Source of the DNA: Druceiella hillmani
Taxonomy: Eukaryota > Arthropoda > Insecta > Lepidoptera > Hepialidae
NCBI GenBank assembly: GCA_039881145.1
Contig: JAYKKI010000061.1
Coordinates: 9,340,501 to 9,404,500, forward strand
Length of the DNA: 64,000 nt
Direction: 5' to 3'
Shown here in pieces: positions 24,651-37,395 of this stretch. The notes under the pieces were generated by a model. That model saw only the letters and a program-made list of their open reading frames with translations. It did no database searches and had not been told where the DNA came from. The first letter of the stretch is position 1, and each line of letters starts with the position of its first letter. Position numbers and translations under genes: made by a program.

Positions 24651-25480
24651 AATTATAGTTGTGGAAGTTCTTAAAAAACTCTACTACGAGGGTTCCGTGC
24701 ATATTTAGGCACATGTAATTGTTTAAGATTATATAATATATACCTTAAACTATTTCTAAATATTAACATTATTTTCAACCATATTTATATAGTGGTTGAG
24801 AAATTTGTCATAGGCGTAAACAGATCGTAAATTTTTGTTAAATGTAATGTTTCTCTTTAAACTCTCTCTGATTTTTATTAATTTGATATTAGCAGTTATG
24901 GACACAGTGGAGGGGAGAGGTGGAGAAGGTGCTGATTCCGAGGGGCGCTGGTAACATTTTAAATAATATATTTATGTATATTTTATGTTATTAATTGTCT
25001 GTGAATCCTTATAGCTTGTTCTTTCAGATGATACCCCACACGACATATGAAATTATACAAATGTTATTACTTTATTTGGCCAATCTAAAATTTCTATACA
25101 ATAATGCCTTCAAGTTTTATGTCTTGATTCTAAGAAAAATGTCGTGAACGTTTATAACAATTTCTCTATAGACAAAATTGTACACGAAATTCTGAAAAAA
25201 ATTGTTTTGGATTATGATGTATTGCACTTTAAATTCTGTAATAATATATTTAACAAAACAAAAATTCGATCACTTTGTTTACCCCGAACGAAATGTCTGT
25301 ATATATATTTTCGAATGTTAGCTATTGAAATATAAATGGGTTAATTGGCGTTATCACAATGCCAAATTTCTGCGTCAAATCATTATTGGAATATACGGGT
25401 GTAACAAACAGACGGACGGATGTATGAAGGATCTTATAACAGTTTCGTTTATTTTTGAGGAACGGAACCCTAAAGGGGTT
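24651..25480 (+). repeat. Probable dispersed repeat of lepidopteran type
   Basis: The phrases gagggttccgtgc (24689), gataccccacacgac (25030) and aacaaacagacggacgg ... acggaaccctaaa (about 25408-25473) remind me of repeats common in moth and butterfly genomes. This is recollection, not a search. No coding frame is supported. Confidence 0.35.
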
Positions 25481-25720
25481 TTATATCTTTGGTCACAAAT
25501 TTTTTCATTTATCGTAATAGTTAACGACCTTAGGAAGGCCAAATATGTTTTGTCAAGTTTGTTTTATTTTTTTAACCTATATAAATTAAAAACCATTTGT
25601 ACAACAGGATCAATGAACGAGATTTGTTGTTAAAGTTTGTCGGTGGTTTGATTTCGTATTTGAAGTGAAAACTTCTTTAGCATCGTTGTGATTTGAAAGC
25701 CGATGAAACGAAAAAGCGAC

Positions 25721-25846
25721 AGTAAAAAGAGACAGACACATAAATTCATAAGATTTAACGTGGGAGAAAATGAGATAGGCAACAGTAAAAAGAGACAGAC
25801 ACATAAATTCATCAGATTTAACGTGGGAGAAAATAAGATAGGAAGC
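25721..25846 (+). repeat. 63-bp tandem duplication
   Basis: Two nearly identical 63-bp units begin agtaaaaagagacagacaca at 25721 and 25784. The length keeps the reading frame in overlapping open frames on both strands, but none looks like a known protein. Confidence 0.93.
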
Positions 25847-26121
25847 ATTATACAGTGTTTCTTATGTTCGTGGTTCCCTTTGTGCTCTGCTTCGTACCCC
25901 CTCCACTCGTGTTTACCAAGGCATAGCGAGAGTTTGCTTGGGTCTCAGCGTTGTACGTGTGTTAATACGTGTTTATGCGCCCATGTGTAGTACAAAGCTT
26001 GAGAAAAGGCATCACACAACCGTGGTGTTTTGTATACGTGTACGTATTATACGTTTGTAGAGTTTTTTCATTATTTTTGTAATAAAATTCTTCATCATTT
26101 TTATAATAAAATTCTTCAAAC

Positions 26122-26247
26122 ATGCCGAAAACGAATGCAGAATATTGTCGCGATTATCGAAAAAAAAAGGGAAAACAAAACAGTTCAACGGAACGTGTTC
26201 GTGAATTTCGTGCACGCCGAAAAGCGTCATTGAATGTGGAAAATTAA
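26122..26247 (+). CDS. Small basic ORF, possible transposon protein N-terminus
   Basis: An ATG frame of 41 residues begins MPKTNAEYCRDYRKK and continues with ERVREFRARRKA. It is strongly basic and helix-prone. Similar starts occur at the N-terminus of some insect transposon (possibly Helitron-type) proteins as I remember them; no downstream helicase or transposase is visible. A GC-richer stretch at 25850-26040 precedes it. It is most likely a 5' fragment of a mobile element. Confidence 0.35.
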   Translation: MPKTNAEYCRDYRKKKGKQNSSTERVREFRARRKASLNVEN

Positions 26248-26689
26248 AGTTCTATTACGCATAATGATGATGTTACTGTTCAAAACAGTGAAAGTGATCA
26301 TAGTAAGTACTCAAATATTTTTATCACTATGATCATAACTAAAACCTACAATTATCCTCTTCCCGAAATTTTACATTCGTATCATTATCTTGAAGCCAAC
26401 ATTTTTGAAGGTTTCACTTCTACCACGTGTGAATTGCACACATGATTTTTTTTTCACTTTTTTCTTATTTAATAGCTTTGAAACCGGCAGCAATTTAGGA
26501 ATTTTTATTAGTAGCTTACTGAAAGGTATAAAATAATGAAAATACGAGTATTCAGCGGGGATTTTTGCGGTAGAAAATCGTGTCAGAAAATAAATAAAGT
26601 TGTTACTATTAGAGTCTTTTTGGAATCAGTACCAAGTCGATGTTTCTCTCTTTACAGTACATGCACGCACAGATATGTGTAATAATTAT

Positions 26690-26990
26690 TATCCTTCTGC
26701 TCACAACTTAGTTACTCCATGATAGACAGTTTATTAAAAAAGTAATAAGTAATGCCTTCAAGTATATTTATGTACATATGTGGTTACCTGCCTCCTAATA
26801 TCCTTGTGGCTATATGTTCATGCATATACTCGTATATACTTATTTCGCTACCTATCTACGTATTAATATTTGATTACTTTATGCATTTGTTCATACCTGT
26901 AATTACTTACTTATCTACCTACCGATTAATAACTTAATTGCTTCATGCCTTTGTATGTACCTATATATACTTACCTGACTATTGACTTTG
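26690..26990 (-). repeat. Degenerate ~60-bp satellite, array 2 (inverted)
   Basis: Read on the - strand it gives ggtacatacaaaggcatgaa, gcaattaa, ggtaggtagataagta and attaggaggcaggta, the same words and spacing as the arrays in the two UGT first introns. Open frames rich in Ile and Tyr here are by-products. Confidence 0.65.
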
Positions 26991-27403
26991 TTATTTTCCT
27001 GCTTATGTCATTCAAGTCAAAACAATCCAGACTTCATAATATTACTCCTCATCAGTGAACCATTGGTGTCAACACCTTCCGGATCCATCATTGTAGCAAA
27101 ATTATATCAAAGGACTGATTTATGCTGCCTTTACTTATGTCAATAATTTTAGAGACTATATTATGACTATATAATTTTAGAAACTATATTAATAGATTGA
27201 TATTATATCTACATCGTCCAAACTCGATCACACATCTGTGCTGTTCCTTATTTAGGAATTCTCCGGTATATCTTAAATTTTCATGACCAAATTCTAACCA
27301 TTTTTTTTATTACTATGTTGAGGCCATTTAAATAAAGATATAATCATTCAAATTGGTTGATTGATGCTGGAGATATGAGTTGACATAAACAAAATAGACC
27401 GTA

Positions 27404-28170
27404 TCATTGCAGCATTAAGCTGAGAAATTAGAATACGGGGTTCAATGAAACGGATATCCATGATATTAAATTAAAAACAGCAGATCCTCATGTCTAACGA
27501 TTTAAGCAGGTAATACCACCCAACATGAGGATTGAAGAGTAGAAATACGGAGTATAATGTTAGAGTATCTACTTGAAACTCACAGTACTAACGTAAAAAC
27601 GGCGAATTCCTAAGTCTCATAAGTATAGGACGATATAAGTATAAAGGTAACGATATAAATATACAGCGTCAAGTCTGAGGTAGTGGAACTCAGAGTTTAG
27701 CGGTTGAGTGTACAATATAAATTTAAAAACAGCAGAATAAGCCCATATCGCACAATTTAGGGAGGCAGTACTCCTGAAGCAAAAAACCGAGCAGTTAGAA
27801 TGCCGAGTTCAATGACAAAGTCACTGCTTGTACCCACAATACTAATTTAGAAACAGCAGATCCTCAAGTCTCACGGTTTAGGCAGGCAATACTTTTGCAG
27901 CGTAAGAGCTGAAAAATTAGAACCAGGAGTTTAAAGACTGAGTTTTTGCTTGAGTTTTGCAATACTATTTTAAAGATACCTGATCCTTAAAACTCATAGT
28001 TAAGACCAGGACTCCTCATTTCTGCAGCATCGGAATGGGAAATTAGAACCTGAAGTTCAGGTATATAGTAGGGCTATCTCTGCTTGAGACTTACAATACT
28101 ATTTTAAAAATAGTGGATATTCTAGTCTCACAGTTTATATGGTCAGTGCATCTACAAAATCAGGATTTAT
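27404..28170 (+). repeat. Highly diverged ~125-bp tandem repeat, about six units
   Basis: Recurring phrases in fixed order are: gcagcat...gctgagaaattagaa, gagttcaatga, cttgagactcacaatacta, tttaaaaacagcagatcct, cagtctcac(g)gtttaggcagg. Units begin near 27404, 27520, 27645, 27780, 27902 and 28031, so the period is about 115-140 bp. Units are strongly diverged. No long frame is shared. Confidence 0.7.
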
Positions 28171-28269
28171 CGATCATAAAATTAAAATGACATTGTATGC
28201 ACCATATAATTGAAATTACATTGTATGCACCCGTATACTACCTATTATCTACCTATTTACCCTATTACT

Positions 28270-28690
28270 TTTTGCTGCATCAAAATAAGTCAAACGAGTC
28301 CAAACTCGATGAGTTTACTCCTCATCATTGAAGAGTCCCTATTATCTGTAGCTTTCGACTCTCTCATTACACTGATTTTGTTAAAGAGCTTTTGGCCACT
28401 CTCCGCTAAGATACATGATCTAAACTCGATCACAGCATCTGTGCAGTTTAAGGTTGAGGAATTCTATGATAAATCTCCAATTACCTTTATAACTTATTAG
28501 ACCACATTTTCATGGAACCCTACTAGCTGTGTATTCTTCCAAATAAAGAGACAGATTAATCCAAATTGGTTTGACCTATTCATCTAAAATCGATCAAGGT
28601 ACTTATGCCGTTCATTGATGAGGAATTCTGTGTATACTTTCAATATCGAATAACCAAATTTATGGGGCCATACCTTCTAATAAAATCTTT
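28270..28690 (+). repeat. Repeat block flanking the diverged array
   Basis: Phrases such as gtccaaactcgat, actcctcatca(t/g)tgaa, cgatcac...catctgtgc and gaggaattct appear here and again at 27020-27300 on the other side of the ~125-bp array. The two blocks look like diverged copies enclosing it. There are possibly three shorter subcopies here. Confidence 0.5.
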
Positions 28691-29700
28691 CTAATAAAAG
28701 AATTCTCCAAAAAAATACAGACGAGTTGAAAATCACCTCCTTTTTAATTCCATTATATTGTTAACAGCATTAAAAGGCAAATATATATTTTGTCAAGTCC
28801 TTTTTATTTAGCACTGCGGTTAAAAACTACTCTTAATTTTTTTGATAGTTTAATTTCGTTTTAACGTTGTTCTTTTTTAATAGTTTTAAAACTGATATTA
28901 ATTTGAGGATATTTATTAATAGTGCCTATTATCAACCATGACTCATAATCAGAAAATTTGTTGTATAGCAAAACTACAAAAAATACAACCCACGGTTGTA
29001 GCTTCGTTAACATCCGCATCGATGGCCTCGTAATTGCTCCCTTGCACACATCATACAAGTATATTTTCAAATACAAAAATATATGTTAAACGAGTTCATT
29101 CTTTCCATTCAAGGGATGTTATTTATAAGCAAGACATTGCATGTAATTTCCGCGTTAATGACAGTTTCAATATTTTTTGGAATATTATGAAATCGATTGA
29201 ACTTAAATAGACTTAGCTTTAGGCATAACGATTAAAAGTACACTCGTTGTTCATTATTTTGTTATATTTTAATTTGGTATTTTTTAAAAACAATATGTTA
29301 CTAAGTGTTTAAAAATGCCAAAAATTTTAAAAATGTAATCTCCTAAAAATATAAGTCAAGGTTAGAAAAGGGTTTCATAAAGAGGCAAAATTATTTGGCA
29401 GTTTTTATGTTAAAAGCATAATAATCCAATCATTTTAAAAATAAAAATAATTTTGCTTCAAAAACTCCTAAAATATTTGTAACTTCAAATAGCATATAAC
29501 ATGTGTAGATTGTAACTCATTTCTATAGATTCTCCGTTTACCAAAAATAATTTTGTTCGGATATCATTGAGGTGTGAAATTCGGAGTAGGCTTTTTTAGG
29601 GTTAAAATTTGGTGTTTTTTTATTAAACTAATAAATGAACGAGTATCAACCAAACATTACAAGGAACGATGAAAAACGGTTGTCTTTAATATGAAACGAG
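28691..29700. other. Gene-free AT-rich stretch
   Basis: I see no supported gene or repeat. The 71-codon - strand frame at 28861-29076 resembles nothing I know. Confidence 0.5.
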
Positions 29701-29729
29701 GTAGACACTTTTTGAACAGCTTGAAGTAA

Positions 29730-30610
29730 TTTTAAATATATTTTTGGAACAATGAGGATTTTGTGTGTGATTCAGTGTCTTGTGTTGGTTTAAGTGTTTT
29801 ATATGTTTCCCTTATCGACAAAGTATTAATAAAAGGTATAAGAAGAGGTGTATTAGATACAAGAGATTTAGTCGATTTAGCAGGTTCATTCGTTTTGTGA
29901 TTTTGAAATTTAGATTGTTCTGTCGTGTGGATTGTGTTTTCCATATTCGATTGGCCGTGAGTTTGAGGCTGGCTACCCTGTCCGTTGACCTCATTAAAAT
30001 TGTTACTTGCTCAGAATTTGTTCATATGAACTTTGTACTTATTTGATTGCCCGTGAGTTTGGGACTGGTTATCCCGTCCATTGGCCTAATTTAAATGATT
30101 AAAAATGATGTCGGATTTGGATAAAGATAGTCTCGCCCAACACTTTGTGTTATTTAAATTCTCAACAGTATCATACCCTTCATTGGAGTCGGTTTGGAGT
30201 TTGCACAAAATGTATCCGAGGTACCGAACTGGGATTAGGTCTATGTACACAATTTGACGGCTGCCCTGAATTAGAGTTATTATTAAAGCTAATTCTGAAT
30301 TTGTCGTTATTATATTTGCATAAACGGTGCATCCCAATTGTATGACCTAGTTTCTTACAATAGCGGCATATCGATTAATTTCTAGAGGAGTGTTGGGCGT
30401 AAATGTTATCGCTACGCCTCGATGAGTTGTTTTTAAAGTTAGAGTTAGTTAGTCTTGGAATTTGTTTAGTTTGTTTAGAACTTGTGTGTGAAAACATTGA
30501 ATTTTTCTTCGAAGATGGATAGATTAATTGTATAATTTAATGCTTCGGAATCCCAGCGTTGGCTGATATTTGAAAATTTTGGATGAGCAAGATCTTTCAT
30601 TGCCTCTAAG
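29730..30610 (-). mobile_element. Gag remnant of a Gypsy-type LTR retrotransposon
   Basis: On the - strand, from 30610 down, frames read ISQRWDSEALNY-like gag text (about 30560), then a CCHC zinc knuckle CRYCKKLGHT at about 30368-30325, in which the last Cys appears replaced by His. A tail rich in Asn, Ser and Pro follows. Several frameshifts break it. A 103-bp-offset repeat of a ccgtgagtttg block lies at 29950-30090. No pol or LTR was recognised nearby. Confidence 0.6.
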
Positions 30611-30631
30611 CAATTTATATACAAAAACTTA

Positions 30632-30640
30632 TTTATATAT

Positions 30641-30683
<43 letters not shown>

Positions 30684-30684
30684 T
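30632..30684. repeat. TA microsatellite
   Basis: A (TA)n run with TACA interruptions. Confidence 0.93.
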
Positions 30685-30699
30685 GGTAACATTACTTAT

Positions 30700-31640
30700 T
30701 ATTAGAAGAAATGCAAGTAGTATTAAAAACAGCTATGTTTACAACTATAGTGTTTACAGCACCTTCACTCTAGTGTAGTTGCCGGTTATATAGGATAGGA
30801 GTAATTATAGACTGTCTGACCCCGTTAATGGATAAAAATAAGATGACCGTCTATCGGCATATCATTATTACTGTTCCTTTCAATTATTTGGTAAACTTAG
30901 ATTAATGATTGCTTAATAATCTAATGATGAATGGCATCGATAAATTTTATAGGAAGGTTAAAGGAAGTTGGAAAAAAAACTGTTTTTACGACTTCGTGCT
31001 CAAAATTGTTCGTAACGTATTCCACACCGATACCGCGGTAGCAAGTTTTTCAAACTGGTCATTTGTAATATTAGTATTAAAAATTAGATTTCGAAAATCA
31101 AATCCTTATTTAAACCATTTAGGTACCAGCAACAACCCAATCAAAAACATAGTTACGATCGAATTTGACGGGAATTTTATGATAAAAGCTAACATGTGAT
31201 TAACCTATTATCAATTCGGGAAGTTTTGACATTGGTATGAGTCAAGCATAGAAAATTATAAAAAAAAACTTTTAGGCATGAAGAAGCTTTGTGCTAGATA
31301 TACCCATAATTCGACTCATGCTCAAAAATACCGTAGTGAAATGTTAAAAAAAATCGACGGAGTTAGTGTTACGGATTTAAAAAAAAAAAATTAAATGAAT
31401 TACAAACTTCTAGTTGGTTCCACTTATGATATTCTAAAAAGTTTAAAAATTCTACAAAGGTTAAAAATGTGTTCTCACAATTTAATTATGACCTCTAGGG
31501 ATATTTGAAATTGCCACTAATACAGTAAAAGTATACAACACATGGAACATATACTAAAATCTATTAAACACTAATCAATAATTTAATTTTCCTATTTAAG
31601 AAATACACAAATTACGTTGCAATAAAAGTTGCTGAAAGAT
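30700..31640. other. Unassigned stretch
   Basis: An open frame of 96 codons at 30909-31199 (+) has no similarity I recognise on either strand. No other structure was seen. Confidence 0.4.
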
Positions 31641-31770
31641 AAGTAGGCATATTTGATCGTAATCATAAGTAAGCATATTTGATCGTAATCATAAGTAAGC
31701 ATATTTGATCGTAATCATAAGTAAGCATATTTGATCGTAATCATAAGCAAGCATATTTGGTCGTAATCAC
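31641..31770 (+). repeat. 26-bp minisatellite, five copies
   Basis: Units of 26 bp containing agcatatttgatcgtaatca repeat from 31641 to about 31770. The first and last copies carry single changes. Confidence 0.95.
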
Positions 31771-33773
31771 AAAGCAACAATCGTAAATATATAATAATAT
31801 CTTTATTTGTCTAACCATTCCGAGGCAAAAATCTTATTACAGTCACAAGCTATGGGCAGATTGATCCATTTGGTCAATTACGTAATATTAAAATTTTATT
31901 TTAGAATATGTAAATATCGTTAAAGATATTTGATGTGATGATCGCCAGATCAATATGAGATTATTGCATTTTTGCAATAGATATTTTTGCCGATTTTACA
32001 TTCGTACGAATTATTATCTCGATTTGTATAGTTATCGTTAAATATTTCGTTAACGGAAATCTCCTTGTGGGTCAAGTGCTTTTAGATTTTTTATATTTCA
32101 CGAAAAAAACATCTAGTTAATCTCTTATCTTTCGTTATATATTTTTTTAAAAATTATTGCATGAATATGTTTGCGTAGAAACTTTTATATTTTCATTGAA
32201 CTCGTCCATAGCGGCTTCAATGAATTAACATTTAACTTATTTATTTTAGTTATTTAGAGGGTAATAAGTTCTTTATAAGTACAAATCAAATGAAGGGAAA
32301 TGAAAGGGAAGAGGCGCAACTTAATCTAAATAATAAAACTCACAAATTTTGAATTGACATTTTTAAATATATAATTTTTCATGGTATGAAATTACATTAA
32401 AATAAATATTAATTTGATAGCCTATATATTTACCTAAAGAGATTAATCCTTCACAAGTTGATTGAATTGACGATTGATCTTCCATCGATTTATTATATTT
32501 GCTTCCTGAGACTTTTCAATGAAAGATCGCTATCCTCAACTCGCAGCATCAACTTGCTTCCGTTTGCACAGTATATGTGGGTCATAACAAATAATTTTAT
32601 ATTTATTTATTCACGTCAATACAATCAAGTCAATAAAAAAAAACTCTTGATATGCAAGACTATATTATTATTTAATATAATTTAATTTACATTGTAGGCA
32701 ACATGTACCAAATCCCCGGCGACCGGCCTATCCTTGTTGGTCCTTAAAATCAGTGTAGTGGCTCTACTAATAGCAAAGAGAAATAGTAACCTTCACCTCT
32801 TTTTTACAGTAGAAAGGTGTGATGTTCTTTTCACAGAATTCTTCATCATTTCGTAGATGTAGGATATATGTTTATTGCATGAACATCATTAAAATTGTGG
32901 GATGAATTTAAAAAAAAAAATTATTATAATTTTTATTGTCGGGATATATATTGAGCCGATGCGAATCAACGCAAAGACTACGAATTGTAAAGAAACTTTA
33001 GGTGCCGACTATGAAGTATCGACACTACTATAAACCCTGTTGGCAATAGGTCCCGTCACCACCGCCCCTTCATGTGCGCAAGTTTCAGTTTTCCGCAAAA
33101 TTACTCGTGTCAGTTACATTTGATTCTAAGTGTAAGTAATAAGTTCGTAAGTTTGTCTTCACATATAAACTATAGAAGAGAGTGATTATTTTAAATTCAT
33201 TAAGTGTACTTGTGGTATCGTGAACAGAAAATTAACAAAAACGTCACATTCTAATATTGAATATATAGACATGATTTTTTGTTACAGTGAATACCGTGGT
33301 AATGCGTGGTGGGCTTTTGTTTGGTAGATATCCAATCTGACGGCATCCATCACAAGCTACCGATATTACCGTCTTTTAAAGACAGGAATTCTTGAAATTT
33401 CCACACGAACATTTTTAACAAACTAGAATGAAAGGTGATTCTTAAAAATATTCAATTTTATTTGAATAAAGCTTGTCGATGCTGATAACTGCCCCCTGTG
33501 AGATAGGATTAATATGCGGTTTTAGCACTATGAATCTTCATCATATTTCACCAATGAACTCACAAGAAGTTTTAATATCGAGTTAGGTGACCAATGGCTT
33601 GGTCTATTAGAAGTATATAAAATGTCTGCCAGGTCGCCGGACCATATTTAGATGGATTTTTTTCGTTTGGGAATTTATGAAGATTTTGTATTTGCCGTGC
33701 CTTGTCATGAAAGTGATGAAAGTAAGTATATATTCGTAAAATTAAAGAAACATCAAAGAGTTTGGTTGCTATC
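31771..33773. other. Gene-free stretch with one GC-richer patch
   Basis: Mostly AT-rich. A distinctly GC-richer patch at about 33030-33120 (ccctgttggcaataggtcc, ccgcccctt) stands out but has no identity I can name. No credible gene. Confidence 0.45.
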
Positions 33774-33879
33774 ATCGACCTACGATTGGTAGTGCATCGA
33801 CCTACGATTGGTAGTGCATCGACCTACGATTGGTAGTGCATCGACCTACGATTGGTAATGCATCGATCTAGGATTGGTC
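33774..33879 (+). repeat. 22-bp minisatellite, five copies
   Basis: Five 22-bp units built on atcgacctacgattggtagt. The last copy is diverged. Confidence 0.95.
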
Positions 33880-34534
33880 ATTCCCAGAAATGTATGGAAA
33901 TAACCGGTCGTCATTTCGAACATTATCTGCAAAACTCCTTAATATTTAACTCAAGTTACATTAATAATTTCTGTGTCCTGTGTAATCACACTTTGAATAC
34001 GATGGTATAGAAATGTTGAATGTATATTTTCAATTTGATTAAATTATGTTAAAATTTTCGATGACGAAATTAATTAATGTTTATTGTAATTAATTCAATA
34101 TAATTTCGGGACAATTACTGAAACCCATATTATAATTATTTACCTAGTAACGATCTTAGGTTGGGAATTTATTTGTACTTCTGCAAAGAACAATAAACCT
34201 GCAACTAAGTTATTTCTAGGGACAGTAATAATAATTGGGTAGTATTGTTTGTTTCACCTATCCTAATACGGTCGTATGGCTTATTCGCTCATTCTGCTAT
34301 CTGTTGTTTCCGTATATTACAAAAAAATTGATCATACCTTAATGAAGCACAACAAATGAAGATTTCGTCGTATTATGAGTAAATTTCATAGTCTTTCGTG
34401 CCTTTCTGGACATGATCAATCGCACATAGATGTTTGGATTGCACGTAAACTCTTCGGTGTTCATTTAATTTAACAAATGTTTTTTTGATACTTGCTTTCA
34501 TCACTTAGTCGTTGCTGTTTTTGTGCTGCATTTA

Positions 34535-34630
34535 TCGCAAGGGTTACGCCTTTGCTATCAACCGCGGGGTTCCAGGTTCGATTTTCGGTCGCTCGTCAAG
34601 CAGGGCTGGGCTGATGTTTGGTTGTAGCTA
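34535..34630 (+). mobile_element. tRNA-derived SINE remnant, copy 1
   Basis: A GC-rich island in AT-rich DNA contains ccgcggggttccaggttcga. The ggttcgatttt at 34575-34585 fits the B box of an RNA polymerase III promoter. The following cgctcgtcaagcagggctg matches the - strand of copy 2 at 37278-37395. A clear A box is not visible. It is a remnant, not a tRNA gene: no cloverleaf can be drawn. Confidence 0.5.
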
Positions 34631-34893
34631 AAATGTCATAGACCAGTGACGAGCAAAACAGCAACACAATACGCTAGAAAATTATTAAGAATAATTCAAT
34701 AATGAAGTTAATTTAATATTGTTAAATCTTGTCTATTTAAATACTAAAATGTATTTCTTTTATCAATATATTTTTAGCGACATTTTACAAAACTAAGGTT
34801 TCTATACAGACTAAACTTTTAACAAATATAAAAAAATATGGTTTAGTAAGTAAAATAGTTTTCATTTTGTGTTAAATATTTAAAAGCTGATTG

Positions 34894-35010
<117 letters not shown>

Positions 35011-35032
35011 ATAGGAGGCGGAAAATGAATCC

Positions 35033-35302
35033 GCCACTATTATCTTCTAATATTTGATATAATATAAACTACTTATATGGTCACTACGAGGTTTCAATTG
35101 TTATTCTTAACAATAGCTAAAGACACTTAATACTACAGTCACATTTAATATTTAAATATATTTATTTACTGACTAAACACTGTACATTAATTATTATTAT
35201 TATCAGGGTATAGGTACAAAGAAAACGTGAGACTGTTCCTCGGCACGCGCACCTACCGCGGGTTTACTCACCTTACTGTCACGTGTCGGTCCTCTCATAT
35301 TC
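35033..35302 (-). repeat. Gypsy element 3' LTR (left copy)
   Basis: It matches 38575-38893: attatcttctaatatttgat, aacactgtat/aacactgtac, tacaaagaaaa...gtga, and ctcggcacgcgc. Limits are approximate and divergence is high, so the insertion is old. Confidence 0.75.
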
Positions 35303-36040
35303 CCGCCGTACCACCCTGAGACTCTGCTAAAGCATTACGAAGGTAGTTGTATGTGTCGTTACGTTTCATAATATCCTTTTTAAGATGACCACTCCAACAC
35401 GGCCATCCTGAAAGTACAGGAACAGAAAGGCACATGTCCTGGTGAGTTTACTCTGCAGGAGAAGTTTCGCAAGTATCATCCGCTCGGCCAACTCTGACCT
35501 ATCGTTAAAGAAGTTGGTTACTCAGTTTTTAATGTGAAGTTTACACGATTATACCGCCCAAACATATTACAATTCCCGAAACACAAATCAAAAATTAATC
35601 TCAGCCTTGAAACAAATAAGTTTTTAAAAAAGTTTCAATTCTTATTGACATATTTCATTTTTCTTGATTCGTATATAGCGCTATAGCTTTGTATTCTTAC
35701 TCTACGTCTTTAAACCCAGGAAACAGAAATTTTTCTACTTATTTCTTTCATATTTATGAGCATCCCCCACTCGGAATAGCCTCACTCTCGGTTTCCTCGA
35801 AACTAAATCAGGACATGGCGTACAGCGCGAGCATACTCACGGACTATAGAAACATCGGTATGTTTCTCAAAGTACGACCAGGGATAACCATTGATGCACA
35901 TATCTCAAGAATGCAAACTATTCGTTCATTTGGGATTCTAATTGTCCCTCTTCAAGCGTACTTTGCTCTATATTAAAATTGCATATCATTTTAATTGCCG
36001 GGCATTTTACTAAGTTTATAATGGGCATATTCGTAAGTTC
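35303..36040. other. Internal Gypsy sequence without a recognised domain
   Basis: This lies between the left LTR and the integrase remnant. The open frame at 35689-35976 (+) resembles nothing I know. No domain was recognised on the - strand. Confidence 0.35.
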
Positions 36041-37277
36041 GTTTTGAGTTTTAAGCCTGTAAAGTATATAGGTCACCATTCAAGAACCTTTATTATTTTA
36101 AATGGTCTGCGATATTTAAGGTCTAACTTCATTCGATACCTTTCCTCATTTTCAATTTATACCGTCACCTATAGGGAATTTATCAATCCTTGCCTTGCCT
36201 TGCCCAAGCTGGCAAAGCTTGTTATTATCAAATCTGTGTTTATCATAATTAACAGTTTCCTCAATAATGCGTAGGGTATGATTTTGGTAAATATTTTTAG
36301 TCTCAGTATCAAGTCATCAAAGACAGTTGATGTGTACGTTTTCCTGTCATTAACACTAATTATAATAGGACGATTAATAGTGCAATTTATAGCTAACTGA
36401 ATCTCGTTCAAGGCATTTTGCTAGGATTCTAGAGCAGTGAGCATAGATTTTAAGGTCTTCATTACACACTCTACTTGTTTATTTACACGTGAAGACTCTG
36501 TAGCTATGGAGTGTAAATAAATATTTGAACTATCACAATATCTTTTTACGAGAATATTTTAATGAGTTACGACTATAAATTTCCGGTCATATAAATAGTG
36601 TTCGAAGTATTTGACATCATTAACTACGGCGAGAGTTTCAAGTTCATACGAGTGGTATCATGACGTCGTCGCCGAAGTTTTTTACTATAATTTGATACGA
36701 CTTGTCATTTACCCTCTATTACTTGAAATAGTATTGCACCGTATATGTTTTAACGGCGTTTGACTCTGTATCTAGCTCTTCGGGATATTGAGAATCAAAT
36801 GTCATAAATATCAGTTCCTTAGCTAACAAGGCGATAACTTTTGTCGTATTTGTTTGTGGTATGTTGTCCATTGAAAGGAATTTTTTTCTATATTAGCTTA
36901 TAGCGTGGTCGCTTTATCTGCGAAAATTTTGGGGTAAAGTGCCGGAAACATGTTGCCAGGCCAATGAACTGTGTTAGTTGTATTACTGTTTGAGATTATG
37001 GAAAAGAGTTAATTTTACGTTTATTTGGTTTGATTTTCTATGCCTGAATTTCAATCTAGGAACACTAATTTAATTTTATGGGGTTTTCTTGGCATTTATA
37101 GAGAATTCCAATTTTGTTAAAGTTTCGAGTACTGTTCGGAGACGATCTCTTCCCTGTTTAATTTTTTTCGATGTTATGAAAATATCATTTCATTTATTTT
37201 ATTTATTTATCTGCTTGAATATATCTAATCGATACATATGGCGAACTTATTGCTACGAGAGTAATATATTAAAATCA

Positions 37278-37395
37278 AACAGAACACCAAACCAGCCGTG
37301 CCCGACGAGTGGCCGGGAATCGAAGGTGGGTCCCCGCGGTGCGCTGCACCACCAAAGGCCCTATGCCTTGGGATCAACCCAATACATCACGGCAA
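37278..37395 (-). mobile_element. tRNA-derived SINE remnant, copy 2, nested in Gypsy
   Basis: On the - strand it reads ccgcgggg, then cttcgattcccggc (B-box-like), then cactcgtcgggcacggctgg, matching copy 1 at 34535-34630. It sits in an insert (about 37190-37490) that splits the Gypsy reverse transcriptase just before its catalytic region, so it arrived after the Gypsy element. Confidence 0.55.

Noticed and set aside
30909..31199. 96-codon open frame
   Set aside because: No recognisable domain on either strand and no supporting context.
34561..34600. A tRNA gene because of the B-box-like ggttcga
   Set aside because: No acceptor stem, anticodon arm or clear A box can be drawn; a match at 37278-37395 makes it a SINE.
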